Shown here in pieces: positions 46,773-55,811 of a stretch of 64,000 nucleotides of DNA; position 1 is the stretch's first letter; every line of letters starts with the position of its first letter. The DNA comes from Lentzea atacamensis (GTDB lineage: Bacteria; Actinomycetota; Actinomycetes; Mycobacteriales; Pseudonocardiaceae): positions 248,001 through 312,000 of the forward strand of contig NZ_QLTT01000005.1 in the NCBI RefSeq assembly GCF_003269295.1, written 5' to 3'. The notes beneath the pieces were generated by a model that did no database searches, was not told the DNA's origin, and worked only from the letters and a program-made list of their open reading frames with translations. A program made the position numbers and the translations under genes.

Positions 46773-48866
46773 ATGGCTTTGACCGATGTGCGGACTCAAG
46801 ACGAAGAACAAGAGCGGGAGCACCTGGCCGCGACGCTACGTCTGCTGACGGAGGAGTTGGAACAGCTCAACGGCTCCATCGACAAGTCCGCCAGGACGAT
46901 CAAAGAGCAGAAGGAGCACATGTGGACGTATTGGCGGGACATGGACAGCGCCGAGAAGGCGAGCTTCCGCACTGAGATCAACTTGTCGGTCCTTCAGGGC
47001 GACCACGCGGTGAGGCGGCGACAGCGGATCGCGAGGCTGCTCGAGTCCCCCTACTTCGGGCGCGTCGACTTCCGCCGCAGCGACGACGACGCGGCCAGGG
47101 CCTACTACATCGGCGTGCACAACCTGTCGGAGCCCGGGACCCAGGAGATCGTGGTTCACGACTGGCGTGCACCTGTATCGAGTCTGTACTACGACTTCGA
47201 GTCCGGGGAGGCGCGCTTCGAGGCGCCGAAAGGCACGGTGCACGGCGAGATCACCGGCAAGCGCCAGTACAAGATCCAGGGTGGGCGTCTGGAGTTCATG
47301 TTCGAAAGCGCGCTCAACATCGGTGACGACGTTCTGCAGCGCGAGTTGGGCCGGTCCGCCGACGACAAGATGAAGAACATCGTCGCGACGATCCAGCGTG
47401 AGCAGAACGCGGTGATTCGCAACGAGACCGCGGACGTGCTGATCCTGCAGGGGGTGGCCGGCTCCGGAAAGACGTCGATCGCGCTGCACAGGGTGGCGTT
47501 CCTGCTCTACCGCTTCAAGGACACCCTGTCGTCCGACAACGTCATGATCCTGTCCCCCAACAAGGTGTTCGGTGACTACATCGCCGACGTGCTTCCCGAA
47601 CTGGGCGAGGAGCAGATCAAGGAGATCGACTTCGACAGGATCGCCGGCAGGTTCCTGGCGAAGGTCACCGGGTACGAGACGTTCAGCGAACAGGTGGTGA
47701 AGCTGCTCGACCACGCGGACGAGGCCGCCGCCCAACGCATGCGCTACAAGGCAACACCCGAGTTCGTGTCCTGCCTCGACGCCTGGGTCACCTCGCGCGC
47801 GGACGAGGAGTTCTTGGCCGCGGACATCGAGTCGAAGGGCACGAGACTCACAGCCGAGTGGGTCGCGGACATGTTCCACGAGTCGCCCGGACTTCCGGTC
47901 TTCACCCGACTCGATCGGGTGGCGAACAGTGCTGTTCACCTGCTCAAGCACAAGGTGGTGGACAGGGGCGGCAAGTGGACCGCCGCCGACACAGCGCGCG
48001 TTCGCAAGCAGGTCGACGCCATGTTCCCGTACAGGGACGCCTATGCGGTGTACAAGGCGTTCTACGACGATCCGGACCGCAGGGGTCTGTTCAAGCCGCT
48101 GGGACGCAAGAGGATCGAGTACACCGATGTCTTCCCGTTGATCTACACGATGATCAGGACGGCCCGGCAGGACACCTACGGTCACATCCGCCACCTGCTG
48201 ATCGACGAGATGCAGGACTACACGCCCGTTCAGTACGCCGTGGTGCGCGAGTTGTTCTCGTGCAAGATGACGATCCTCGGTGACGCCAACCAGTCGGTGA
48301 ACCCGTTCAGCTCCTCGTCGCTGCCGACGATCCGCAACATCTTCCCCGAGGCCGACTGCCTGGAGCTGTGCATGAGCTACCGCTCCACCACCGAGATCAC
48401 CGAGTTCGCTCAGAACATCTCGCGCAACGACAAGTTCGTGCCCATCGAGCGACACGGACCGCCGCCTCAGGTCATCGCCTGCACAGACCAGACGGCACGG
48501 ATCCTGAAACTGATCGAGGAACACGAGAACAGCGATCACCGCTCGCTCGGCATCATCTGCAAGACGGTCGCTCAAGCGGAGAAGCTCTACGGTGCCTTGT
48601 CGAAGGCCGGTGTCGGACTGACTTTCATCGACTACGACAGCACGGCGTTCGCCGGCGGCGTCATCATCACTTCGGCGCACATCTCCAAGGGACTGGAGTT
48701 CGACGAGGTGGTCGTCCCGGACGTGGACGACACGAACTACGCCACCGAGATCGACAGGTGCATGCTCTACATTGCCTGCACCAGGGCAATGCACGAGCTT
48801 CACCTGACCCTTGCCGGGCCGGTCTCACGCTTCCTGGAGTTCACTTCGCAGTCCCGTGTCGCGTGA
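46773..48866 (+). CDS. helD: HelD-type UvrD-family helicase (RNA polymerase recycling)
   Basis: A 697-aa SF1 NTPase of the HelD type, which dislodges stalled RNA polymerase and in actinomycetes can confer rifamycin tolerance. An N-terminal coiled coil (about residues 8-60, LAATLRLLTEELEQLNGSID), DWRAPVSSLYYDFESG and LQGVAGSGKTSIALHRVAFL (Walker A, about residue 225) are typical; HLLIDEMQDYTPVQYAV is Walker B, and TSAHISKGLEFDEVVVPDVD the late helicase motif. The ATG at 46773 is in frame; GTG at 46737 would add twelve residues but overlaps the operator. Regulated by element A. I do not see the rifamycin-associated RAE inverted repeat known from other helD genes. Confidence 0.88.
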   Translation: MALTDVRTQDEEQEREHLAATLRLLTEELEQLNGSIDKSARTIKEQKEHMWTYWRDMDSAEKASFRTEINLSVLQGDHAVRRRQRIARLLESPYFGRVDFRRSDDDAARAYYIGVHNLSEPGTQEIVVHDWRAPVSSLYYDFESGEARFEAPKGTVHGEITGKRQYKIQGGRLEFMFESALNIGDDVLQRELGRSADDKMKNIVATIQREQNAVIRNETADVLILQGVAGSGKTSIALHRVAFLLYRFKDTLSSDNVMILSPNKVFGDYIADVLPELGEEQIKEIDFDRIAGRFLAKVTGYETFSEQVVKLLDHADEAAAQRMRYKATPEFVSCLDAWVTSRADEEFLAADIESKGTRLTAEWVADMFHESPGLPVFTRLDRVANSAVHLLKHKVVDRGGKWTAADTARVRKQVDAMFPYRDAYAVYKAFYDDPDRRGLFKPLGRKRIEYTDVFPLIYTMIRTARQDTYGHIRHLLIDEMQDYTPVQYAVVRELFSCKMTILGDANQSVNPFSSSSLPTIRNIFPEADCLELCMSYRSTTEITEFAQNISRNDKFVPIERHGPPPQVIACTDQTARILKLIEEHENSDHRSLGIICKTVAQAEKLYGALSKAGVGLTFIDYDSTAFAGGVIITSAHISKGLEFDEVVVPDVDDTNYATEIDRCMLYIACTRAMHELHLTLAGPVSRFLEFTSQSRVA

Positions 48867-48914
48867 CGGTGAGCGCCGGGACGTCCACCCGGTACCGATC
48901 ATCAGGCCCAGCTA

Positions 48915-48935
48915 AACCTACACTTACGTTAGAGT
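48915..48935 (+). promoter_or_regulatory. AGAGT-type operator/promoter B (ADP-ribosylglycohydrolase)
   Basis: AACCTACACT, T, ACGTTAGAGT. The -10 TAGAGT ends 48935; the predicted start near 48942 coincides with a GTG at 48939 in frame with the downstream gene. Confidence 0.6.
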
Positions 48936-49007
48936 AATGTGAGGTGGTCGCGGTTCCGCATCCTGCAGGAACTGCGTGTCTCAGCGACCGCGGAACGGAT
49001 CTCCACG

Positions 49008-49964
49008 ATGACCTCAGCACCTGCTGCTCCCAGCCACGACAAGGCACTCGGGCTGCTGCTCGGTGGCGCGCTGGGCGATGGCCTGGGTGCCCCTTTCGAG
49101 GGCCGGGAGGTGGTTGAGGAGACACAACTGGCCGCGTGGGAAGCGGCAGCTACCCCGCTGGTGCACACCGATGACACGGCACTGGCACTGGTCCTTGCCG
49201 CACACGTCGCGGAGCGCCGCGACGAACACGGGCTTGATCGTGACGCACTGGCACCCGAGTTCGCGGTGGCGTGGCGTGCCGAGCCCTGGCGTGGCTATGG
49301 CTCGGGTACGCCGCACGTGTTCGGCTTGATCGGGGCCGGAGTGCCGTGGCGCAGCGCGGCCCGCGCGACGTTCGGTGGGCAGGGTTCCTACGGCAACGGC
49401 GCGGCCATGCGCGTGGCGCCGGTCGCGCTGGTGGCGACCAGCCTGCACCATGCAGCCGAGTTGGGGCGGCAGAGTGCCGAGGTGACGCACGCGCACGAGC
49501 ACGGCCAAAACGGTGCCGCTTGCCAGGCGGCAGCGGCGTATCTCGCGCTGCGCAGCGATCGCAGGCACCGGCTCGACGCCGTTCGGTTCCTTCAGGACCT
49601 GACCAGGGTGGTCCGCTCCCGGCTGTGGCACGAGAAGTTCGACCGCATCGCCGAGCTGATCCGGCACGAAGCTGGGCCTGCGCATGCCGCCCGCGCTCTG
49701 GGCAACGACGTGTCCGCACTGGGGTCGGTCCCCTTGGCACTGCTGGCTTTCCTGACGCGGTGCGACGATGCGTCGATGGCGATCCGCTATGCGGTGCTCG
49801 GCGGAGGTGACACCGACACCATCGCTTCGATGGCCGGGGCACTCGCGGGTGCGCGCAACGGTGCGCGAGCGTTCCCCGAGGCGTGGACCGCTCGACTCGA
49901 GGCAGCCGAGCCGCTGGGCCGTCTGGCGGATCAAGTGACCGGTCCGCTCGCAGCACGGCCTTGA
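49008..49964 (+). CDS. ADP-ribosylglycohydrolase-family protein (DraG-like), copy 1
   Basis: A 318-aa ADP-ribosylglycohydrolase. Metal/substrate motifs are complete: LGLLLGGALGDGLGAPFEG, VHTDDTALALVLA, and RYAVLGGGDTDTIASMAGAL (the two Asp of GGDTDT bind magnesium in ARH/DraG enzymes). It would remove ADP-ribose from modified proteins or nucleic acids, or cleave related nucleosides. Start: ATG 49008 gives a normal family N-terminus; the GTG at 48939 lies at the predicted transcription start and could be used for a leaderless mRNA with 23 extra residues. Element B precedes it. Paralogue at 60878. Confidence 0.87.
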   Translation: MTSAPAAPSHDKALGLLLGGALGDGLGAPFEGREVVEETQLAAWEAAATPLVHTDDTALALVLAAHVAERRDEHGLDRDALAPEFAVAWRAEPWRGYGSGTPHVFGLIGAGVPWRSAARATFGGQGSYGNGAAMRVAPVALVATSLHHAAELGRQSAEVTHAHEHGQNGAACQAAAAYLALRSDRRHRLDAVRFLQDLTRVVRSRLWHEKFDRIAELIRHEAGPAHAARALGNDVSALGSVPLALLAFLTRCDDASMAIRYAVLGGGDTDTIASMAGALAGARNGARAFPEAWTARLEAAEPLGRLADQVTGPLAARP

Positions 49965-50000
49965 CTGCAAGGCGCATCCGGTCATCGGACGAGGAGGATC

Positions 50001-50285
50001 ATGCCGGTTCAGGTGCCGGCGGGGCGCAACGCCGTGCGGTCGCTGGTGGCCTCCGACTGCCGATTCCTGCTGTCGAAGACCGATCCAGCGCGGACGACCG
50101 CCAGCACTGTGCTGACGGCCAACGGTGACGATTTCGTGGTCACCGTGTCCAGTGACGACTGCACGGCGGAACTGACATTGCGCTGGGGCAAGCATCTCCT
50201 CGAAGAACTCGGCGGGGAACCCACGGTGATGTGCCGTCGGGCCCAGGAGTGGGCGGACGAGCTTGCCCAGGGCCGCATCCCTTAG
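50001..50285 (+). CDS. Small hypothetical protein
   Basis: A 94-aa protein beginning MPVQVPAGRNAVRSLVASDC, with a beta-rich middle (DDFVVTVSSDDCTAELTLRW) and an amphipathic end (AQEWADELAQGRIP). GAGGAGG immediately precedes the ATG. It is 36 bases after the ADP-ribosylglycohydrolase stop and likely co-transcribed. No recognised family. Confidence 0.65.
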   Translation: MPVQVPAGRNAVRSLVASDCRFLLSKTDPARTTASTVLTANGDDFVVTVSSDDCTAELTLRWGKHLLEELGGEPTVMCRRAQEWADELAQGRIP

Positions 50286-50396
50286 CGCTTACCCGGCAGG
50301 CACTCCAGCCGTCTACACAGGACAGATGTTGCCAGGTGCACAGCGTGGGCGGTGAGCTCGTCCGGCCCTCGACGCACGCGCGCTGCTGACCATCGG

Positions 50397-50756
50397 TCAG
50401 GACACCTGCCTTGCGTCGGCAGGATGTTCACGGCGGCCATCGTCGAGGCTGCCTGCGCCTCCGGCGAAGATGCGGTAGTCGCCGGCCGGGAAGATCTGCG
50501 GATGTCCGTCGATGGTTCCGGTCGCAGCTTCTCCCAACCGCAGGCGCAACGCGCCGCTGGTCGCTCCGTCGCCGCAACGTCCGTCGAAGCCGCGCCGGCG
50601 CAGCCGCATGTGATCGCCGTGCGGTTCGACGACGAGCAGGCGGGCGCATGCCTCCGGCCCGTCCGCGAGCCGATACTGGATCGCGCCGTCGAACTCGATC
50701 CGTTTCACCACATGGTCACGCGTACCGTCGGCGGTCTGGATGCGCAGCGCGGACAC
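50397..50756 (-). CDS. Small hypothetical protein
   Basis: A 119-aa frame (GTG start) reading SALRIQTADGTRDHVVKRIE, then YRLADGPEACARLLVVEPHG and HPQIFPAGDYRIFAGGAGSL. It has beta-strand-like, natural composition; not an obvious shadow. No family recognised. It is antisense to the upstream extension of the DUF2795-like remnant at 50765, so only one of the two strands is likely to be functional upstream of 50756. Confidence 0.5.
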   Translation of the reverse strand: MSALRIQTADGTRDHVVKRIEFDGAIQYRLADGPEACARLLVVEPHGDHMRLRRRGFDGRCGDGATSGALRLRLGEAATGTIDGHPQIFPAGDYRIFAGGAGSLDDGRREHPADARQVS

Positions 50757-50764
50757 CGGCCGGC

Positions 50765-50905
50765 AAACAGGAGATCATCGCCGCAGCGATCCGGCAGGAG
50801 AGCCGCACCGAGTTGGTGAGCGTGCTCGAACGGTTGCCGAACAGGCACTTCGGGCACGTTCGCGACCTGTGGGCCCACCTGCCGGAACTACCCATCGGCG
50901 ATTGA
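50765..50905 (+). pseudogene. DUF2795-like C-terminal fragment
   Basis: A 46-codon stretch without start, reading KQEIIAAAIRQESRTELVSV, then LERLPNRHFGHVRDLWAHLP and ELPIGD before the stop. The alternating pattern of a short helix followed by L-P-x-R-x-F/Y-x-x-V-x-D-L/V-L-P-x-L-P matches the small DUF2795 proteins; the intact relative at 59857 shows the same order (LPERSYVSVMDVLSSLPDLP). The N-terminus appears lost. Confidence 0.5.
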
Positions 50906-50937
50906 GCGGACCCAAAGGCCCTGGCAGGCAGCGGCTT

Positions 50938-51144
50938 TCATGACCGTTGCCCGCCAGGTCGTCCACGGCGTCGAGCCCGCCAGTCCAGTTCAGCACCGCG
51001 CAGAACTTCGGCCGCGACGTCGCTGAGCGCCTCCAGGTCACCGCCACCGGCCAGGAACACCTGGACCGGCGAGCAATCCCGACGCTCGCCGTTTATCGGC
51101 GTCGAGACGGGTTCGTCGACATCATCCGCGGAACCGGCATCCAT
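50938..51144 (-). CDS. Small acidic protein coupled to the acyltransferase
   Basis: A 68-aa frame MDAGSADDVDEPVSTPINGE, then GGGDLEALSDVAAEVLRGAE and an Arg-rich tail. ATG at 51144 overlaps the acyltransferase stop (TGATG) and has GGAGG eight bases upstream, the strongest argument for expression. It has no recognisable domain. Confidence 0.5.
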   Translation of the reverse strand: MDAGSADDVDEPVSTPINGERRDCSPVQVFLAGGGDLEALSDVAAEVLRGAELDWRARRRGRPGGQRS

Positions 51145-52267
51145 CACTCTCGCCTCCTGAGTTCCTCAAGGCCTCGACCGGGGAGTTCCCCGCCTGCCGT
51201 CTCAGGCGACCTGGCAGCCGTGATCCATTTCGCCACAGGTTGTTCCACGGCGCGGGTGAGCAGCCAGCCGAGAACGATCGAGACAGCGATCATGACCGCG
51301 CATTGGGTCACCGGCGACGCCCCGGCCTGGTGCAGCTGGTACATCACCGTGTAGCCGATGTTGTGGTTGACCAGGTAGACGCCGTAGGAGATGCCGGCCA
51401 GCCAGGTGAGTGGACGCAGGGCGGGATGTGACCAGTCCGGGCCGGTCGCGGCGGTGGCGATGAGGCCGCACGCCACACCCAGCGCGAGAGACGAGGGCAG
51501 GTCTTCGGTGTGGAAGTGGTGTGCCGCCACGGCTGCGGGATCAGCAGCAGGAGCGCGTGGCCTGCGCGACCGGTGGCCCACAACCACAGTGCGGCGCCTG
51601 CGGCGAAAAGGTGCGTGCGGTGCACTCCGAGGTCGCCATGCAGCGCCGCCAGACTCCCGCTGCCGTCCAGCGGAAGCACCACCGCGCTGATCGCGATCGG
51701 AGCGATGACGGCCGCCCACAGCACAGCTTGCAGGCACCATCCGTCCCAGGATCGGGTCCGCCACAGCAACGCCGCGGTGATGAACGCCATCACCTGCAGC
51801 GGCACGGTCCAGTAACTGGGATCGACGAGGTCGAGATCGACCGAGAGCGCGGGTGGCAGCACCAGCAACGTGGCGACCAGGTCTTCACCGTCGCGGTGCA
51901 GAGCGTCAGGCCCGAGCCATCGCGTGACGACGAAGGTGGCCATGGAGGCGACGGCGAACGGCGGCAGCATGCGGCCGAGCCGGTTGCGCAGCAACAACCA
52001 CGCGCCTGAGGAGCTCAGCGTCTGGCAGATGAAGTAAGCGGAGATGACCATCAGCGCGCTGGCGCCTACCTGGACGCTCATCTCGAAGGGGCGTGCCCCG
52101 AGTTCGGGCACCAGCAGCGGACCACCCCACGTCGCGTGTTGCGCGACGACGAACAGGATCGCCACCGCACGCAGCACGTCCCAGCTACTTCGCCGCCGCT
52201 TTGTCGTCGGCCTCGCGTCATCGGCCACGCTGACGCCGTACAGCGCCGTGAAATTCGGACATATCAA
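51144..52267 (-). pseudogene. Acyltransferase-3 (OafA/YrhL-like), frameshifted
   Basis: Two frames compose one membrane O-acyltransferase of about 370 aa. The first 240 residues (RRSSWDVLRAVAILFVVAQH with the conserved first-helix R-x10-H, LLRNRLGRMLPPFAVASMAT) run to GHALLLLIPQPW. The rest continues one frame away from about 51540: HFHTEDLPSSLALGVACGLI, LRPLTWLAGISYGVYLVNHN, VEQPVAKWI. One missing base would unify them. It would transfer an acyl group to a surface or secondary metabolite. Start: TTG 52267 coincides with the predicted transcription start of element C; GTG 52228 is an alternative. Confidence 0.78.
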
Positions 52268-52274
52268 CCATTCT

Positions 52275-52295
52275 ACTCTAACGTTAGATTAGAGT
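52275..52295 (-). promoter_or_regulatory. AGAGT-type operator/promoter C (acyltransferase)
   Basis: On the minus strand ACTCTAATCT, A, ACGTTAGAGT; both outer arms are present. TAGAGT is the putative -10 for the acyltransferase; predicted start near 52268. The MFS gene stop (52284) lies within the element. Confidence 0.65.
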
Positions 52296-53566
52296 TGCCC
52301 CCAGGTCGGAAGCAGGCGGAGCGGGTTCGGCAGGTCGCAGCGCGGGTGGCCGCACGAACAGCGCTACTACCCCGATGAGCACAGGTAGCGGTGCGGAGAC
52401 CAGCAGCGCCGGGGTGTAGCTCCCGGCGATGTCGTGCAGAACGGCGAACATCAGCGGTCCGAAGGCGGTGGCACCGACGTTCACCGCGGTGACGGTGCCG
52501 CGGATGCCGCCGATGTGCAGGGTGCCGAAGTAGCGTGGGAAGGTGGCCGCCTCGAGTGTGCGCATGCCGCCGCTCGCGGCGCCCAGGAGCAGACCGAACA
52601 GCACGGCGGACACGCCTGGCGCGATCACGGTGCCGAGCAGCAGGGCGCCGAACAGCGCCGCCATGGACGAGGCCATCAGGACGCGGCTGTCGGCCCGGTC
52701 GACGAGCAGGCCCATGGCCAGCGTGGCGACGAGGCTGGCCGCGGTCTGCGGGAGGAAGTTCGCCGCCGCGGCGGTGGCGGTGAGGCCGCGTTCGGTGAGC
52801 AGGCTGACCTGGTGGAAGTTGACGGCGGTGCCGAACAGGCCACAAGCGGAGATGCCGGCCGTGACCACCCAGAAGAGCGGGGTGCGCAGCGCAACGGCAC
52901 GAGTCACTCCCCACTGCGGTGGCGGCGGGGAATCGTGGTCGTGGACGGCTCCGTCAGGATGCTGACCGAGGTCGGCGGGCCGGTCGCGCAGCGCGAACCA
53001 GGCGACCGGCAGCACGACGAGCAGCACCAGCACGCCTTCGGCCAGCCACGCACGGCGCCAGCCCCAGCCCGCGATCACCGCCTCCAGCAGCAGTGGCGCC
53101 GACGAGATGGCCGCGGTGCCGATCGCGCTCACCAGCCCCAGCGCGGCGCCCCGGCGACGCTCGAACCACAACGCGACCACGGTCGTGGCGGCCAGGCCCA
53201 GCGCGCCCTGCCCCGCCATCCGGATCGCGACGAAACCCTCGGTCAGGCCGGCGATCGAGCTCACCGCCGCCAATGCGCACAACGCGGCGCCGAACACCAG
53301 CCCGATCACCACGACGACGCGGCGAACACCGAAGCGGTCCAGCGCGCGGCCGACCCACGGCATCGCGGCCGCCCCGGTGAGTGTGCCGACCAGGTAGGCG
53401 GTCGAGACCGCCGAGCGGCTCAGGCCGAGTTCGGCGATCATCGGGTCGACGACATCGACACGGCGGCGGTCTGGCCGGGTGCGGTGAATGCGACGAGCAG
53501 CGTCGACCAGCCGACGACGTGCCAGCCGTAGAAACCGGACGGCGTGAGCGAGCGGAACGAGATCAG
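52284..53566 (-). pseudogene. MFS transporter, frameshifted and with only CTG available as start
   Basis: A 12-helix major-facilitator transporter split by one deletion near 53456. The first frame reads LTPSGFYGWHVVGWSTLLVA then FTAPGQTAAVS; the second continues DPMIAELGLSRSAVSTAYLV with GRALDRFGVRR (loop 2-3 motif A) and ends VRPPALRPAEP. The N-terminal frame has no ATG/GTG/TTG between the upstream prfC stop and the first helix; CTG at 53566, preceded by GGGAGAAG, is the only plausible initiator. Monocarboxylate/oxalate-formate-type MFS is my guess from YGWHVVGW. It directly follows prfC, so transcription probably reads through. Confidence 0.7.
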
Positions 53567-53588
53567 GACTTCTCCCAGTGGCGAGCGG

Positions 53589-55202
53589 TCAGTCGTCTGC
53601 CCCTGCGACGAGGGACTCCAGCCGCACGTCGGGATGCAGGCGCCGCAGTACTCCCAGCGCGGTCGAGTCCACGAACAGCGCGAGGTCGGCGCCGTCGGTA
53701 CGGGTGAGGACCTCGCTGCGGTTGCCGTCCACGAGCATCCGTTGCGTGGGGTCGGCCAGGCGGCGCACGACGGTGTAAGGCAACGGTTCGAGCCGCACCG
53801 GGGACTTGAACTCCGCGTCGAGGCGGTGCGCGGCGACCTCGAACTGCATCGGGCCGACCGCGGCGAACACCGGCGCGCCGTCGCCGCGGCGCAACGACCG
53901 CAGCACCTGCACGACACCTTCGGACTCCAGCTGTTCGATGCCCTTGCGGAACTGCTTGGAGCGACTGAGATCCGCGGGCCGCGCGACGGCGAAGTGCGCG
54001 GGCGCGAAACTGGGCAGGCCAGGAAACCGCACGGCGGGCTTGCCCGAGTGCAACGTGTCACCAACCCGCAGCGCGGTGGCGTTGACCAGGCCGATCACAT
54101 CGCCCGGAAAGGCGGTGTCCAATGTGGAACGTTGCTGGCCGAAGACCTGTTGGGCGTACTTGGTCGCGAACGGTTTGCCCGTGGTCGAGTTGGTCGCGAT
54201 CATGCCGCGTTCGAACATCCCCGAGCACACGCGCGCGAACGCGACCTGGTCGCGGTGCGCGGGATCCATGCCTGTCTGCACCTTGAACACGAACGCCGAG
54301 AACGGCGCGTCCAGTTCGCGCGGCGTTCCCTCGACGTCGGGCCGTGCGGTGGGGCGTGGGGCGATTTCGACGAGCAGGTCGAGCAGGTGCCGCACCCCGA
54401 AGTTGAGCACTGCGGAACCGAACAGCACCGGTGTCGCCGTGGCGTCGAGGAATCGCGCCGGCTCGAACTCTCCGCCGGACGCGGCGAGCAGTTCGGCCTC
54501 CTCGCAGGCCCGTGCCCACTCTGCGCCTTCCTCGGCCTCGGCCTGCCCCGGCGGCAGGTGTTCCTCCGCCGCGGCCGTCGCGCCACCGGCCGTGCGCTGG
54601 TAGCGCACGAAGTGCCCGCCGCGTCGGTCGAGCACGCCGCGGAAGTGGCCCGCGTCGCCGACCGGCCAGGTCAGTGGCATCGGTTGCAGTCCGATCCGGT
54701 CGACGATCTCGTCGCACAGGTCCAGCGCGTCACGGCCGGGGCGGTCCCACTTGTTGATGAATGTGATCACCGGGATGCCGCGGTAGCGGCAGACGTCGAA
54801 CAGCTTGAGGGTCTGCGGCTCCAGGCCTTTGGCCGCGTCGAGCAGCATGACCGCGCAGTCCACCGCCGACAGCACCCGGTAGGTGTCCTCGGAGAAGTCC
54901 GCGTGCCCAGGAGTGTCCAGCAGGTTGATCACGCAGTCGCGGTAAGAGAACTGCAGTGCCGCCGAGGTGATGGAGATCCCGCGCGCCTTCTCCATCTCCA
55001 TCCAGTCCGACACCACACCGCGCCGACCGGCCTTACCGTGCACCGCGCCTGCCTCGGAGATCACCTTGGCGTGCAACGCGAGCGCCTCGGTCATGGTCGA
55101 CTTGCCCGCGTCCGGGTGGCTGATCACCGCGAAGGTGCGCCTGCGTCCCGCTTCCGTGAGCACGGCTGCGGACGAGGCGGTCACCGGGGTGGCGGTGGTC
55201 AT
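53589..55202 (-). CDS. prfC: Peptide chain release factor 3
   Basis: A 537-aa translational GTPase. G1 AVISHPDAGKSTMTEALALH, G2 region RGVVSDWMEMEKARGISITS (RGIS-T), G3 LLDTPGHADFSEDTYR and G4 FINKWDRPGRDALD identify RF3; the C-terminal two domains (from about residue 290) end with RLHPDVRLESLVAGADD. RF3 recycles RF1/RF2 and monitors stalled or miscoding ribosomes. The ATG at 55202 has AAGGA at 7 bases spacing. Element E lies 35 bases upstream. RF3 is not universal in actinobacteria, so its position in a stress-linked cluster with HelD and RNase J is notable. Confidence 0.9.
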   Translation of the reverse strand: MTTATPVTASSAAVLTEAGRRRTFAVISHPDAGKSTMTEALALHAKVISEAGAVHGKAGRRGVVSDWMEMEKARGISITSAALQFSYRDCVINLLDTPGHADFSEDTYRVLSAVDCAVMLLDAAKGLEPQTLKLFDVCRYRGIPVITFINKWDRPGRDALDLCDEIVDRIGLQPMPLTWPVGDAGHFRGVLDRRGGHFVRYQRTAGGATAAAEEHLPPGQAEAEEGAEWARACEEAELLAASGGEFEPARFLDATATPVLFGSAVLNFGVRHLLDLLVEIAPRPTARPDVEGTPRELDAPFSAFVFKVQTGMDPAHRDQVAFARVCSGMFERGMIATNSTTGKPFATKYAQQVFGQQRSTLDTAFPGDVIGLVNATALRVGDTLHSGKPAVRFPGLPSFAPAHFAVARPADLSRSKQFRKGIEQLESEGVVQVLRSLRRGDGAPVFAAVGPMQFEVAAHRLDAEFKSPVRLEPLPYTVVRRLADPTQRMLVDGNRSEVLTRTDGADLALFVDSTALGVLRRLHPDVRLESLVAGADD

Positions 55203-55236
55203 TCGCGATCCTTCAGGGTCGGCAACATCTCGCCGA

Positions 55237-55257
55237 ACTCTACCCTCACGTCACGGT
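55237..55257 (-). promoter_or_regulatory. AGAGT-type operator/promoter E (prfC)
   Basis: On the minus strand ACCGTGACGT, G, AGGGTAGAGT. It lies between the divergent prfC and merR genes; predicted prfC transcription start near 55230, giving a 28-base leader. Confidence 0.6.
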
Positions 55258-55352
55258 AAGCTGAGTGTTGGCCTGGCAGCGCGCGTGAGGCAAGGACGCA
55301 GGGCGTGATGCCAGAATGACGGGGATCGCGGCGTGGTTCGGGAAGGGATGTT

Positions 55353-55736
55353 GTGGGCGAGCACATGCAGATCGGTGAGGTGGCGGAGCGGACCGGTCTG
55401 TCGTTGCGCACGATCCGGTACTACGAGGAGGTCGACCTGGTGGTGCCGAGCGCACGCACCCAGGGCGGGTTCCGCCTCTACACCGAGCCCGACGTGCAAC
55501 GCCTCGACGTGGTCAAGCGGATGAAGCCGCTCGGTTTCCAGCTCGAGGAGATGCGGGAGCTGCTCGGCATCCTCGGCGCGTTGTCCAGTGGGGACGATCC
55601 CGACCGCGACAAGCACCTCGATCGGCTGTCCGGGTTCTGGACCGCCGCCGACGAACGCTGCCAGCAGCTGCGCGCGCAGCTGCGCATCGCCGAGGACTTC
55701 GCCACGACGCTGCGCTCCCACCTGCCCGCGGACTGA
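55353..55736 (+). CDS. MerR-family transcriptional regulator
   Basis: A 127-aa MerR-type regulator. The N-terminal winged HTH reads MQIGEVAERTGLSLRTIRYY, then GGFRLYTEPDVQRLDVVKRM; a dimerisation coiled coil follows (about residues 80-120). No ligand-binding C-terminal domain or cysteine-based metal site is present, so the signal is unknown. GTG at 55353 is used with AAGGG six bases upstream; ATG at 55365 is possible. It sits between elements E and F, at the centre of the seven-site cluster, and is the most economical candidate for the factor acting on those sites (inference). Confidence 0.85.
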   Translation: MGEHMQIGEVAERTGLSLRTIRYYEEVDLVVPSARTQGGFRLYTEPDVQRLDVVKRMKPLGFQLEEMRELLGILGALSSGDDPDRDKHLDRLSGFWTAADERCQQLRAQLRIAEDFATTLRSHLPAD

Positions 55737-55784
55737 CGACCGTCATCGCGTGTGGCGTGCGTCGCCGATTTCCCCTCACCGGCA

Positions 55785-55805
55785 ACTCTCACGTAACGTG
55801 AGAGT
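55785..55805 (+). promoter_or_regulatory. AGAGT-type operator/promoter F (RNase J); perfect palindrome
   Basis: ACTCTCACGT, a central A, ACGTGAGAGT: perfect 21-bp symmetry. GAGAGT serves as -10; six bases later the RNase J ATG (55812) falls at +1, predicting a leaderless mRNA. Confidence 0.75.
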
Positions 55806-55811
55806 GTGACG

